A DNA stretch of 64,000 nucleotides from Rhizoclosmatium globosum (taxonomy: Eukaryota; Chytridiomycota; Chytridiomycetes; Chytridiales; Chytriomycetaceae): NCBI GenBank assembly GCA_002104985.1, contig MCGO01000008.1, positions 62,001 through 126,000 of the forward strand. Direction: 5' to 3'. Shown one piece after another: positions 34,267 to 50,193 of the stretch. The notes under the pieces were generated by a model, which had not been told where the DNA came from, did not search any database, and saw only the letters and a program-made list of their open reading frames with translations. Numbering within the stretch: the first letter of the stretch is position 1; each line of letters opens with the position of its first letter. The position numbers and the translations under genes were made by a program.

Positions 34267-35827
34267 ATGTCTTCAAAGGTCATCGTAGAAAACGACAAGG
34301 ACGAGAACATTGTGCTTCCAGAAGAGCTCGACTTTGACCCTACAAGAGTCGAAGGGTACGATGCCAATTTGGAATACACTGAAGAAGAAGAGGCCAGAGT
34401 CCGCCATCTCATTGATGTGAGTTCAAATATCGAAAGTCATTTCCCTCTCACCCAATGTCTAACTTGAATTCTAGACTCGCTTCATGCCTTGGATTCTTTT
34501 CTCTACTTTCATCTTGAACATGGACCGTACAACATCTCTAACGCCGTTTCTGGTGGTCTCCCCAAGCATCTTGGATTCGGATACAGTACCTACAACAATG
34601 GAACCTCGCTCTACTCAGTTCTTTTCGCAACTGCTGCATTCTTTGGACCGATTCTTGCTAAGAGATACTCACCGCACAAGGTTATCCCAGCCATGGTATT
34701 TTCATGGGGTCTCGTCACACTCGGACACGCTTTTATTCAAAATGAGACCGACTACTATATCATCAGAACTCTTATCGCTCTTACTGAAGGTGGTGTGATT
34801 CCTGCGACGTTGGTTTACCTTGGTTCTTGGTACAGAAAGAATGAGCTTGCTACACGTCTTTCTTGGTTCTGGGGTACACAGTCTCTTGCCTCTGCTGTGT
34901 CTGGTCTTATGGCTTCCGGTCTTTTGCAGATGGGGGTATTGCTGGTCTCAACGGTTGGCGTTGGCTTTTTATCGTTGACGGAATCATTACGATTATCGCT
35001 AGTTTCGCGTTCTGGGCTGCTCTTCCGCGTTCTCCATTCCACACTAGCGACGGATTCCTCAACTTTGGTGGTTGGTTGAACGAACGTCAGTCTCACATTG
35101 GTGTTACTCGTGTTGTTCGTGATGACTTGTTGAAGCTTAAGTACAACATTAAGGTTGGATGGTCTGACATCTGGGAGACAATCACTGACTACAAAGTGTG
35201 GGGTCACTTGATCATAACTCTCATTGGTCTGTCTTACGGAACTTCATACGGAAAGTACTTGCCAATTATCATCAACTCATTCGGTTTCAACGTATACGTC
35301 GCTAATGCTTTGACTGCTCCAAACGCCATTTTCGGATGTATCACCATGATTGCACTTGCTCGTCACTCCGACAAGACTGGTATTCGTGGTTGGTACGGAG
35401 TATTCGCAAACACTTGGCTTTTGATTGGTTTCCTCCTCCTCGAGTTCTTGCCAGACAACTCCGCCATGGGTGTTCTCTACTTTGTCACTTTCGTTATTTC
35501 CGGAGCTCCATCTGTCCACCCTCTAACATTGCCTGGATGACTGAAAACACTGCGCCAATTGGAAAACGTACCGTCGCTTCTGGCCTCATCATTGGATTTG
35601 CAAACATTTACGGAACATACGCTGCTCAATTCTACCAAGCGAACGACGCGCCACGATTCCACGTTGGAAACTTCATTATTATTGGGTTCCTGCTTGCCAC
35701 GATTCTCTTGTGGTTAAACCAACGTTTCTTGTACGTCCGCCTTAATAAGCAACGTGCTGCTATCTGGAACGCCAAGTCAGAAGATGAGAAGGCCGACTAC
35801 AAGCTACACTACACACAAAGGCAGTGA
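34267..35827 (+). CDS. MFS permease, anion:cation symporter (Dal5-like) family
   Basis: Plasma-membrane transporter for a small organic anion such as allantoate, nicotinate or a dipeptide; the substrate cannot be told. The hydrophilic acidic N-terminus (MSSKVIVENDKDENIVLPEE) is followed by 12 predicted membrane helices. The helix 1 signature is LNMDRT.ISNAVSGGL with YSTYNNGTSLYSVLFATAAF, and the helix 4/5 region is IRTLIALTEGGVIPATLVYL-GSWYRKNELATRLSWFW, the family motif. Helices 7-12 are continuous in one frame (LIITLIGLSYGTSYGKYLPI onward), ending YKLHYTQRQ. One intron near 34,418-34,474. Frame breaks near 34,527-34,533, about 34,930 and about 35,525. It is followed by a poly(A) signal. Confidence 0.85.
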
Positions 35828-35931
35828 CAGACTTGACTTCGTCTTCAAGCCTTGATTTGTATCCCTTCACCCCATTATCTCTTTTGTTACTCTTAAACCT
35901 CTGTAGTGTATGTTTTTGACGGGTTGATTAT

Positions 35932-35937
35932 AATAAA
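35932..35937 (+). terminator. Poly(A) signal AATAAA of MFS gene
   Basis: AATAAA about 105 nt after the permease stop codon and just before the next gene's leader. Confidence 0.5.
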
Positions 35938-35990
35938 GCTTGTATAGAATTATAATCTACTTTCCTTTCTTAAACGAAAAGCATTTCAAA

Positions 35991-36415
35991 ATGAGTCTAC
36001 GAGTTCATCACATTGAAATCAACTCCCGATCGCTTGCTGATGCCTTCCATTCTATTCTCGCCTTTTCACGCACCACTTGGGACTCAAACTTGCGTTCTCG
36101 AATGCTTCAATTGCAACCTTTGAAGGAGAACCTGGAACGCCTTATATTTGTATATGCCAGGCCCGGTACAGACGCTGCGCCATTTGATCGATATGCTCCT
36201 GGATTGAACCACTTGGCCTTTACGCTGCCAACGAGGGAAGCCGTGGATGCAGTAAGGATGGACCTTATAACTGGAGAACTAAAGAGGCTTGGAGGCGTCG
36301 AACTGGACGAAAACAAGTATCCCTATGCTGGCGGACCTGATTATTATGCTTTTACTTTCTTGGTGGTGTGGACGGATTCAAATTTGAACTTGTAGCGAAT
36401 AAGTCTGAGAATTAA
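35991..36415 (+). CDS. VOC/glyoxalase-fold protein
   Basis: A single-domain vicinal-oxygen-chelate protein of about 140 residues. MSLRVHHIEINSRSLADAFH is the first beta-alpha unit with the metal-ligand-type His. APGLNHLAFTLPTREAVDAV is the second repeat start, with a His before LAF. YPYAGGPDYYAFTF leads to the final strand GGVDGFKFELVA, where the ligand Glu sits in glyoxalases. The last strand is in another frame (break near 36,355), ending KSEN at 36,415. The family includes lactoylglutathione lyases, dioxygenases and resistance proteins, so the reaction is not assignable. Confidence 0.75.
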
Positions 36416-36582
36416 GTTCTTTCTGAGTGTATTTGGCGAAGTATGAGAACGAGACGGGACAATAGGCTTTACAAACAATGCTTTACAAAAAATCAGGATT
36501 GTTTGCGAATTCAATTGTTGTAGAACAAAGACCATTGCTCTCACCAAGAAAAAGTCGTCAAGAAACGTCCCAAAGCCTGTAA

Positions 36583-37727
36583 ATGCAAGAGTGGGCTTAT
36601 CTCCATCTAATCCAGTTTCTCATGGTCAGTTTTCTCAAATTGCTGTTCTGTGTCTCATCTGACATTCGCCAGAACCTCAAACGGAATATCTGGTTTATGC
36701 TTTACATGGAGCCACTCTAGTTTGCATGTATTCATCCATCATTGGGTCAGCCATTATGTTTTGCGATTTAATCAGGAATCAAAAGTACGCAACATTGAGT
36801 GAGTTTAATTAATTGCCTTTACTTTATATAACGTTACATGTCTATAGGTGGAAGATTTACAATCTATATGGCAGCTCTCAACTTCTGTTGGAGTGTTTCG
36901 CATTCAATCGATCACCTCTGGATGATTTGTTGAAAGGTGACAACCCGTCTGACCTAATTTGTAGAATTTTAGGTGGTTTTTTGTCGGTACGTTTCCTTGC
37001 TAATAACATAACTTGACTAACCAAACGTGACAGGTGTTTATGTTCGCAGAGCTCTTTTTGATTGATGTCATGGCTTTGTTCATGCTACTTACTGTCTACT
37101 ATGGAAATCGATTTTCGCTTGGTTCTTACGATTGGATGTTATTTGTTGTTGTAATTGGTGGTCCAATCTGCTATTCAATTATTGCTGGTGCTGATTTGTT
37201 CGATCAATGTCGCGAACTCACTGTAATTAATAGGTTCCGTTGGTGCACTTGGACACGATTACTATTGGTGCTTTTTGGACATTTCAGTCCTCGCTGGTCG
37301 AATAATGTGGAGTATTACAGCTGCAGCCGCCTGTCTTTGCGTTGCTCTTCCAGCAGTTTGTTACTACCTCATCTACCGTCGACTCAAAGAACACGCAAAT
37401 TTCATGAAAGAAGTGTCAAATAATGCTAACACAGATTTTACGGCCGCCATCATTAAGAAACTGCTGGTATTTCAGGGAATTGTAACATTTACATTCTGCG
37501 GTATTGCTAGTTATGGAATTTGTATTGCAGCATTTCAAACAGAACCGACGGGTTTAGTTTGGCTCACCGTTTTAACGATAAACTCCGGGGGGTGGGTAAA
37601 TGCTGTTGCCTATTACTTGCAGGAATACGTTTTTTCGTCTCGAGATCGATCTAAAGTTGAAGCATCAAAGAATTCAACCGGAAATGCATCGAAACAGGCA
37701 TCTAAAACCGCGATTTCGATTGTTTGA
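36583..37727 (+). CDS. Seven-helix receptor-like protein, tandem copy A
   Basis: First of three tandem paralogues with identical exon structure. Exons: about 36,583-36,624; 36,673-36,798; 36,848-36,986; 37,034-37,187; 37,234-37,727. Seven hydrophobic segments include ALHGATLVCMYSSIIGSAIM, MFAELFLIDVMALFMLLTVY and AACLCVALPAVCYYLIYRRL. Class-A/E-type features: a Cys at the top of helix 3 (DLICRILGG) and a Cys in extracellular loop 2 (HDYYWCFLDI) that could form the usual disulphide. Exon 3 is 139 nt against 140 nt in copies B and C, and exon 1 is also one base short of keeping the EW...LSPSNP register, so this copy is either disabled or carries two sequence errors. General layout recalls the slime-mould cAMP-receptor group. 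The ligand is unknown. Confidence 0.7.
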
Positions 37728-37950
37728 ATTTAATCTCCTTCATTCCTCCATGACTGGTTTCTCTTTTCTTTGTTTTAGTAAAGCCAGATTGTGGCAATGA
37801 AAGTGATTTTCTTCTCATTGTGGAAGATTTACACCTTCCTTTGAAACTTGGATAAGAACAACAGAATTCCTTCAGAATAAGGTTATTCAATCCTGTTATC
37901 ACATCTCTTCTGAAGACAAGCTTGATACAAGGGTAATCACAACTCTAACT

Positions 37951-39112
37951 ATGTCAGTTATTCAAGAATGGTCACTATCACCATCAAACCCTATTAGACA
38001 TGGTAAGTTGAGCTAAGTCAACATAATTAATTATTATTTCAAAGAGCCACAAAGTCTATCCGATGTATATGCACTCCATGGCGCAACCTTAGTCACAATT
38101 TATTCGTCAATTATTGGGGCTTCTTTAATGATAGTTGATTCCGTAAGACTGAAAAAGCATGAGACTTTGAGTAAGCATAAACTGAAGGCTTTTGATCCTT
38201 TTTAAGTTCTCTGCTTTAGGCGGTAGATTTCCCATCTATATGGCTGGCTTAAACTTTTGTTGGAGTGTTTCGCACTCCATCGATCATTTGTGGATGATTC
38301 TGTTGAAGGGGGATAATCCTCCTGATACTGCATGTAGAATATTGGGTGGCGTTCTCTCAGTAAGCGAAATCTTTAGTTTGTTTCCATGCTGACTTCGATA
38401 TTCATTTCTGTAGGTCTTTATGATTGCAGAGTTATTTTTGACTGACATAATGGCGCTTTTTATGCTCGCAACAGTTTATTATGGAAACCGTGTTTCCCTT
38501 GGCTCATATGACTGGATACTATTTGTTCTTGTCATTGGAGGTCCCATTTGCTACGCTATTATTGCAGGTATTTTCCATTTTTCAGTCTTTTATTTTAACA
38601 AAATTTCAGGTTCTATTGGGGCTCTTGGTCATGATTATTACTGGTGCTTCTTGGATATTTCTGGCTCAGCAGGCCGTGTTATGATGGGAATTACAGCAGC
38701 AGCTGCATGTCTTTGTGTAGCGATTCCAGCTATATGCTTTTTTCTCATTTATCGCAAGCTTAAGGAACATGCCAACAACATCAAAGGGACAATTAGTTCT
38801 GGAGGCTTTACTGCTTCAGTAATTAAAAAACTGCTAGTATTTCAAGGAATTGTTACTTTTTCGTTTTGTGGGATTGCTGTCACTGGTATAACTATTTCGG
38901 CGTTTAAGCGAGAACCAACAGGGCTTGTTTGGTTGACTGTCCTTACAATCAATTCTGGGGGCTGGATTAACGCAATTGCTTACTTTCTTCAGGAATATTC
39001 ACATCGACGAGATCATCGCAATAAAGGCGTCGATGCATCGTCGGCAAAGCCAAGTGCTAGTCTCACGGCGCAAATGTCCGAGGTCAAGAAATCGGCAGCT
39101 ACTGATATTTAA
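37951..39112 (+). CDS. Seven-helix receptor-like protein, tandem copy B
   Basis: Intact paralogue: exons 37,951-38,002; 38,045-38,170; 38,220-38,359; 38,414-38,567; 38,610-39,112 join into 325 codons with no break. It starts MSVIQEWSLSPSNPIRH, has no cleavable signal peptide, then seven hydrophobic helices. The conserved extracellular cysteines are in TACRILGGVLS and YYWCFLDISG. The cytoplasmic loop 3 is basic (YRKLKEHANNIKG), typical for G-protein contact. Helix 7 region is LTINSGGWINAIAYFLQEYS, followed by a short Ser/Lys-rich tail. Probably a plasma-membrane chemosensor of a motile zoospore; that role is inference. Confidence 0.82.
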
Positions 39113-39272
39113 CTTACATTTTCGTATTTCCATTTTGAATTCAGTATTCCATGACTTCTGCAGCAAGCATTTTCATAAAAAGCTTATCGTTACATAATAG
39201 AAATGGAGATTTAAGATTGACATTTTCTTCGAAGCGTGAACGCCAATCTCGTCCTTCTAAGTCTTTTCAGCC

Positions 39273-39329
39273 ATTGAGATCGAGTACGTGTCCAGCATTT
39301 TGAGATCAAGTAAGTGTCCAGCATTTCCA
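39273..39329 (+). repeat. Imperfect 28-bp tandem repeat
   Basis: Two adjacent units share TTGAGATC, then AGTA, then GTGTCCAGCATTT, in the leader region between receptor copies B and C. Confidence 0.45.
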
Positions 39330-39369
39330 CAACGAACTTGATATCAAGCAAGAGTGTTCTTTTTTCCGA

Positions 39370-40546
39370 ATGGCAACAATTCAAGAATGGTCACTGTCAC
39401 CATCCAATCTTATTCGTCATGGTAAATACGTTAACTCAACGAAAGAAACCTGACGTACTCAAAATTTAGAACCGCAATCTTTATCTGATATTTACGCGCT
39501 ACACGGAGCGGCTCTAGTTGTGATTTACTCCTCTATTCTTGGCGCAGGTTGGATGTTTTATGATTCAATCAAAACAAAGAAATATGAGACACTTAGTTAG
39601 TCCAAAATCATATCTAGTAAGGAGTCGAATAATTTCCTTTTATCAGGTGGAAGATTTCCAATGTATATGGCTGCTCTCAATTTTTGTTGGAGTGTTTCAC
39701 ACTCGGTTGACCATTTATGGATGATTTTGGAGAAGGGTGATAGCCCACCGGATTCAGCATGCAAAGTATTGGGAGGGCTTCTTTCTGTAAGTTAAACTCA
39801 TTATGCTCTCTCATTTGAAACCAACCAGAAATACCAATCTAAATACAGGTTTTCATGATGGCGGAACTATTTTTGATTGATATCATGGCACTGTACATGT
39901 TGGGAACGGTCTACTATGGAAACCGATTTTCTCTCGGCACGTATGACTGGATGCTATTTGTCCTTATTATTGGAGTACCGATTTGTTATGTCATAGTCAC
40001 AGGTAAATTCATTAACGCATTTATAGAACGTTAAACGAAAAAAAAGGCTCAGTTGGAGCTCTTGGACACGATTACTACTGGTGTTTACTAGACATTTCTA
40101 TTCCTGCTGGTCGTATTGTCATGGGAATTACAGCTGCAGCTGCTTGTGTTTGTGTGGCCGTTCCTGCAGTTTGCTTCTTCCTCATTTACCGTAAACTCAA
40201 GGAGCACGTCAATAACGTTAAAGGAGCAGTCAACAATCAAGGATTTACTTCGTCAGTAATGAAAAAGCTGCTAGCATTTCAAGGTATTGTGACTGTCTCG
40301 TTTTGTGGCGTTGCAATCACTGGCACAAGTATTTCTGCCTTTAAGTATGAGCCAACTGGGTTGGTTTGGCTCACAATACTGACGCTAAATTCTGGTGGAT
40401 GGTTAAACGCGGTTGCATATTATATGCAAGAACATGTTTTCTGCCGAGAACGCAGCAAGAGCCTCGACGCCTCACCTGGAAGACCAAGCCGAACTTTAGT
40501 ATTGCGAAATTCTGGGAATTCAAAAACAAGATCTGGAAATCCATAA
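39370..40546 (+). CDS. Seven-helix receptor-like protein, tandem copy C
   Basis: Intact paralogue of copies A and B. Exons 39,370-39,421; 39,470-39,595; 39,647-39,786; 39,849-40,002; 40,047-40,546 give 324 codons. Exon lengths 52, 126, 140 and 154 are identical to copy B. It starts MATIQEWSLSPSNLIRH. Helix-3 Cys in SACKVLGGLLS, loop-2 Cys in YYWCLLDISI, loop 3 YRKLKEHVNNVKG. The tail is Arg/Ser-rich (RERSKSLDASPGRPSR) and could be phosphorylated. One intron has the less common donor GTTAGT (39,596). Confidence 0.82.
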
Positions 40547-40713
40547 CCTCGTCCTACTTTAATATCTTTATTGTTTTTCTCTCCTTTATTCCATATCAAT
40601 GTTTGTGTCTTCTTTTCCTTCGTCTTCTCACTTATCTCTATCTTGAATATTATGATTGGTGTGATTTGAAGGGTGTCCGAAAAGATTCCAAAAGAACGAA
40701 ACAAGTGAGTGAC

Positions 40714-42700
40714 ATGACACCCCAGACGAATGGAGCCATGCGCCTCCGCGTTGCCCTTGAGCTCGTCGAGTCTGAGTCGCGATATCTAAGTAGTGTGCGC
40801 GTGTTGCAGCAGGTGCGTGGCCGGCTGGGCAAGCCGCAAGCCTGGTGGGCAGCCTCTGTCGCCAGCACCAACGCGACTCCCTTTTCACCCTTTTTAAAAA
40901 GGTCTTTGCCGCGCCGCTGCGTCAAAGTCTCGGCGCACAAACGTTCTTGTCCGTCTTTTCGAACATTGCCGATATTGAACGAGTGTCCGCGGAAGTACTT
41001 GCCGACCTCAGCGATCGCATCAATGTTTCTTCTTTTCCGGATCACGACGAGTCAGACGAGTCAGACGATTCAGAAAGAGGCGAAAGACTCTGTCTCGGAG
41101 CCTCTCTGCTTCGTTTGGTCCCCTTCCTTAAACTGTACACGGCATACTGCAACAACTTTGGTTCCGCCCTACAGACCGTCTCAACCCTTATGGCAACGCA
41201 CTCGGAGTTCAAACGCGTCTTGACGGATGCAGCTCGCAATCCTCGCTGTGGAAAATTGAGGCTCGACTCCTATCTTATTTTACCCATTCAACGTATTCCA
41301 GATATACCATGTTGATTGATGTGAGTATCTTGTATCTTGGGCGTCGCTTTTGATTCTGATGAAACCCTCAGAAATTGGTCAAGTACACTGGGAGAAACCA
41401 TTTAGATTACGAATGTTTGGTTAAAGCAAGGGATTTAACAGCTGAGAGTAAGTTCATCTTGCAGTATTACAATCGCTAAAAATCATATGTATTCCAGTCG
41501 CGTCATTCATCAATAATCAAATCCACGAACATGCACAGGCGCAGCAAATGCTTGTATCCAGAGATCTCTTGTTTCGTTTCCACATGTCTTAATTGCTCCA
41601 GGAAGACGGTTGCTTCACTCGGGACGCGTCATGAAAATATGCAGAAGAAGTGATCAAGCCAGTTTTTGTTTCTCTTCACTGATTGCCTTGTTTGTGAGTA
41701 TGAATAATTTGGTATCGAGAATAACTTTAAGTTAGATACAATGCCAGTTCCCGGAGATATGTACGTGTTTCATCGATGTCTTTGGTTGCGCAGGTTGAGG
41801 TAAAAGGAATGACGTGTCGGGGTCTGTCCAGTTCAAGTGATGAAGGTGTTCCTCTTTCTCGTTTGAGTTTTTCTTACCTGGTTTTTTGCAGCACTTCAGC
41901 ACACATTTCAAATCTTGAGCCCTGACAAGTCATTTGCTGCATATACGGACAGCGCAAGATCGACAGAGGAGTGGATTCGTAAAATAAATAACGCCGTGGT
42001 GGAATTAAAATCTGCACGAAGGAGCTTGAAAACAGGCAGCGAAGGAGAAGACGATGTGAATTTGGCACCTGTTTGGGTAAACTCTCCGTCCTCTATTTTA
42101 GTTTATCTCATCGAATTGGCTATTCAGCTTCCAAACAAATTGGCTGCAAGCTGTATGATTTGCCAAGAGGCGTTTACGTGGATGACTCGAAAGGTATAAC
42201 CATATTCTATTCGTCACGTCTTTTGTTTGACGAAAGACATGAAGCATCACTGTAGAAAATGCGGGAATATCGTTTGTGCCTCATGTTCACGTAACCGCGT
42301 CCCAGGTATCGGCACGAATATGCTTGTCAGAGCGTGTAATTCGTGTTGTCCTCAACGATTGATTGTCACGTCACCTGAGCCAATTTCGATTCAACAAGAG
42401 ACACAAAACGATTATGACGATGTGGAAACCGAGGAAGGAGACAGTGTGCGTTCGTTTCTGAGTGGATGTGGAGTCGGAATAGTTCGAGCTCGATCTTCAC
42501 GTTGGTCGGTTGCAGGCGGATCTGAAATGGGACGAGATGGTGGTAGTGGATCTCAACGAAGTTTGATGAGCTTTATTGGGGGCAGTACTGGTGGTGGTGG
42601 TGGTGGCGAGAGAAGGACTTCAATTGTGATATGGAAAGAGGTGGGAGTTTCGGAAGTTTGCTATCGTTTGCAGGAGTGGGTGGAAGTGTGGGCTTTGTAG
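40714..42700 (+). CDS. RhoGEF with DH, PH and FYVE domains (FGD-like)
   Basis: Exchange factor for Rho/Cdc42-type GTPases. DH domain: MRLRVALELVESESRYLSSV (first helix), SLFTLFKKVFAAPLRQSL, LVPFLKLYTAYCNNFGSALQ, then LDSYLILPIQRIP, which is the hallmark conserved region 3 of DH domains. A PH-like region follows, ending SFAAYTDSARSTEEWIRKIN. The FYVE finger is complete: CMICQEAF, KHHCRKCGNIVCASCS (the R/K-HHCRxCG core that binds PI3P) and MLVRACNSCC. A Gly/Ser-rich tail ends at 42,700. Several introns and frame breaks (for example near 40,845, where DH helices change frame, and 41,310). PI3P binding would place it on endosomal membranes, where Vps15 (also in this window) promotes PI3P production. 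Confidence 0.8.
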
Positions 42701-42955
42701 TGAAGGATTTGGGTTATTGATTGGCGGCGGAATTTCATGCTGTCAATGTGAACGCCTTGTTGTGGAACTTGTCTAAAGGGTGGAATCTGCGATGCATGTG
42801 TTCGAGGGGTAAAACCGGAGGATGTCAAGGTGTTTGAGGGGGGTTGGAGTTGCGGCGCCGTTGACGACACTTGAAATTTCGATTTCGATTGCTGCATATT
42901 GCTGCTTTTTGAGTGTATTAAAGCTATATATTTTTCTTCACGATTGGTAAAACAA

Positions 42956-45372
42956 ATGGAAATGTCAGATGAATCCCGAACAACAGTTCCAGTCACGGTC
43001 AACTCATCAGCACTAATTTCAAACTGCCGACCTCTTCCTGAAGATATAGCAACTCTGGATGAAGGTGACACGGGATGCCAATATTGTGGGGTGTCATACC
43101 TATTGCTCTCAAAATATGATCGAATCGTGAATCATGTCTCTAAACTCGAAAAAGAACTTGAAACTTTGAAGGTCATAGATTGTCGTTAAGTCGCGTGGGA
43201 CTGGATACTGACCTAAGCAGAACAGACGTTCGCCGTTGACCATCCAATACTGTTGCCAATCATGCGATACTTCAAGATCAACACAAGAATACTGTAGAAT
43301 CAATGAAAGATATGGAACTGAACTTGAAACTGCAAAGGAAGAAGCCGGGCGAGCAATAAGAGGGCATCATGAATTACAGCTGCGCTATACGCGTCTTACG
43401 CACGATTTTGTACAGCACATTCAATTTTGTAGCGTAAAGTTTGCTTATATGACTCTAGGAAGTCATGACCGAAAGAAACAAATGGATGGATGATAGTCTT
43501 CGAGGACAACTTCGTTCAATGGCTGGAACTCTACTCTACGCTCGAGATGAGCTTGGAACTCTGCGACAAGGCTTTCATCTTCTAAAAGTGAATTTTCGAA
43601 ACTCGTAAGCTGTGTAGGGTTCTCGAAAAGATATTAACATCAAAAAAGAACCGATGAACAATTTGAAACTTTGAAACTAGAGCTGGAATCCACAATGCTC
43701 AACCAATTGCCTGCTTTGATCGAATCTGAAGCAATCATCGCGTGAATACGATTATGGCGCGAAGTGGGATGTCCTTTCGTCATTGAAGGATCAAGTCGCA
43801 GGATTAAAAGAAGACCTGGAGCAAGCGTAAGCTCGTGCATGTTTAAAAAACTTGGACTGATTTTATGATAGGGATAAACGATACGAAGATCTCCTTCAAG
43901 AAATGAACAGCACGACGGAGCATTATGAAGAATATATTCGATCCAACAAAAGTAAGCCACTGTTTGTACTATAAAAATTACTGATTATACAGCAGATGTG
44001 TCCCAAGAGCAATATTCCTTGATTCAGCAAGAGAATGAAAACTTGTCCAAACGGATTCTGGAGCTGGAATCGAAACTTGCGGAGTTGCAAACAACAAAGG
44101 AAGACTTGGAGAATTCTCTACTCAAAGAAAGAGAAGAGTCTACAAAGTCGATGAGTGTACTTAAATGTGCTTTGCAAGAGAAAGAGGTTTGTTAACTACA
44201 TCAAATAATGAACTCAAATCATCTTCAGGCCAAGTTAAACGCACTCTCGGCAGCTTTGAAGAGGAACGAAAGGCGATTGAGTCCGGCGGAAATTCTGCTG
44301 TCGCCAACATCAACAAGCATTGGCTCAAAAAGATGTACACCAACCCATTTTATGAACGTAGAGTTCGTATTGACAGATTCTTTTCGAATAGCTGGAAATC
44401 CTCAAACATCAAACTAAAATCACCGAGCTGAAGACAGCTATGGCAAAGGCTCTCGAAGAACGTGTCCAAACAATTGAAGCACATCAAAGTCGAGTTAAAC
44501 AACTGCAGGATAAATACCAACAAATGCTAAAAGATGCAGAGACAAGGGCAGCATCTACTGGGAAGCAGGCTGTGGTGAGGCTTTTAAATCCACGTCATTT
44601 CCTAATGTTCGAAAACAGGATCAAGAGACACTTGATGCACTTCATAGGAAATTTGAAGCTGAAAAATTGAACTTTTAACTACTCAAAAGGCAAACTTTCA
44701 AAAGGTATGATCAGAGCTGTGTTCCAAGATGCTGATTGAACACAATTGTTTAGCAATTGATTGAAATTCAAAGGACACTTCAATCTCAAGTGGATGCAGC
44801 AAGACTATCCGGGATCAAACAGCCTCCGAGTTCAAGCGAAAGCTAGCAACCCTGGAAGAAGACTTTAAAATTCGTTCTGAGAAGCTCAAGGGCGAAAATG
44901 AACAACTTAAGGTAGAGTAGGATAACATCATGCGGGAGTATTGCTTATTTCTTCTTCTATAGACCAGGATTGTCGGATTAGAACTCAAAGCATCAACCGA
45001 ACAGGTGGCAAAAGTTGACCCAACAAGTGTTGCTCATATTCAAGAATTGGAATCCGAGTTATCAAGAAAAAACGCGGAAATCGGTTCCTTAAAGAGACAG
45101 TGAAAATGGAATGTGAAGAGCGTATGGAATTACTTGCAACACTTGATTCCTTACAAAGAGGCGTGGGAGGAGGAAAGATAGTCAGACCTGCCAGTTCCGC
45201 TACGACAAATCATGCAACAAATCAAGCTCAAACTCAGTCAGAGCTGGAAGCTTCTTTGCCTCCTGCCCCTCCACAAGAACGAGCTCCTTCCCAATACCAA
45301 AAACTAATGGCGATGGCATCCATAAAGAAGGAACAGAAACTTAAAACAGCTGCAAAAAAGAACCAAATATAA
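42956..45372 (+). CDS. LEKR1-like zinc-binding coiled-coil protein
   Basis: The N-terminus has a small zinc-binding pattern, CQYCGVSYLLLSKYDRI, followed after an intron by QYCCQSC; this resembles the beginning of vertebrate LEKR1 (leucine-, glutamate- and lysine-rich protein 1). Long coiled coils fill the rest: KLEKELETLK, ENLSKRILELESKLAELQTT, ERVQTIEAHQSRVKQLQDKY and a C-terminal ASIKKEQKLKTAAKKN. It uses many small exons, about a dozen, with introns of 40-60 bp, and some joins remain uncertain. LEKR1 is a little-studied protein of ciliated and testis tissue, so a flagellar role is an inference. It is convergent with Ski2, 41 bp apart. Confidence 0.6.
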
Positions 45373-45413
45373 TGGATCAAACGATATTTCCGTTAATTTA
45401 CTTTGTTTTGTTT

Positions 45414-50147
<4,734 letters not shown>

Positions 50148-50193
50148 CCTCTCTCTCTTTCTGATAAAACTCTCTTATAGAAACCAAAAACAA

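Noticed and set aside
42661..43071. 136-codon minus-strand frame between the RhoGEF and LEKR1-like genes
   Set aside because: Antisense of the LEKR1-like first exon and the RhoGEF 3' end; no domain and no supporting splice sites.
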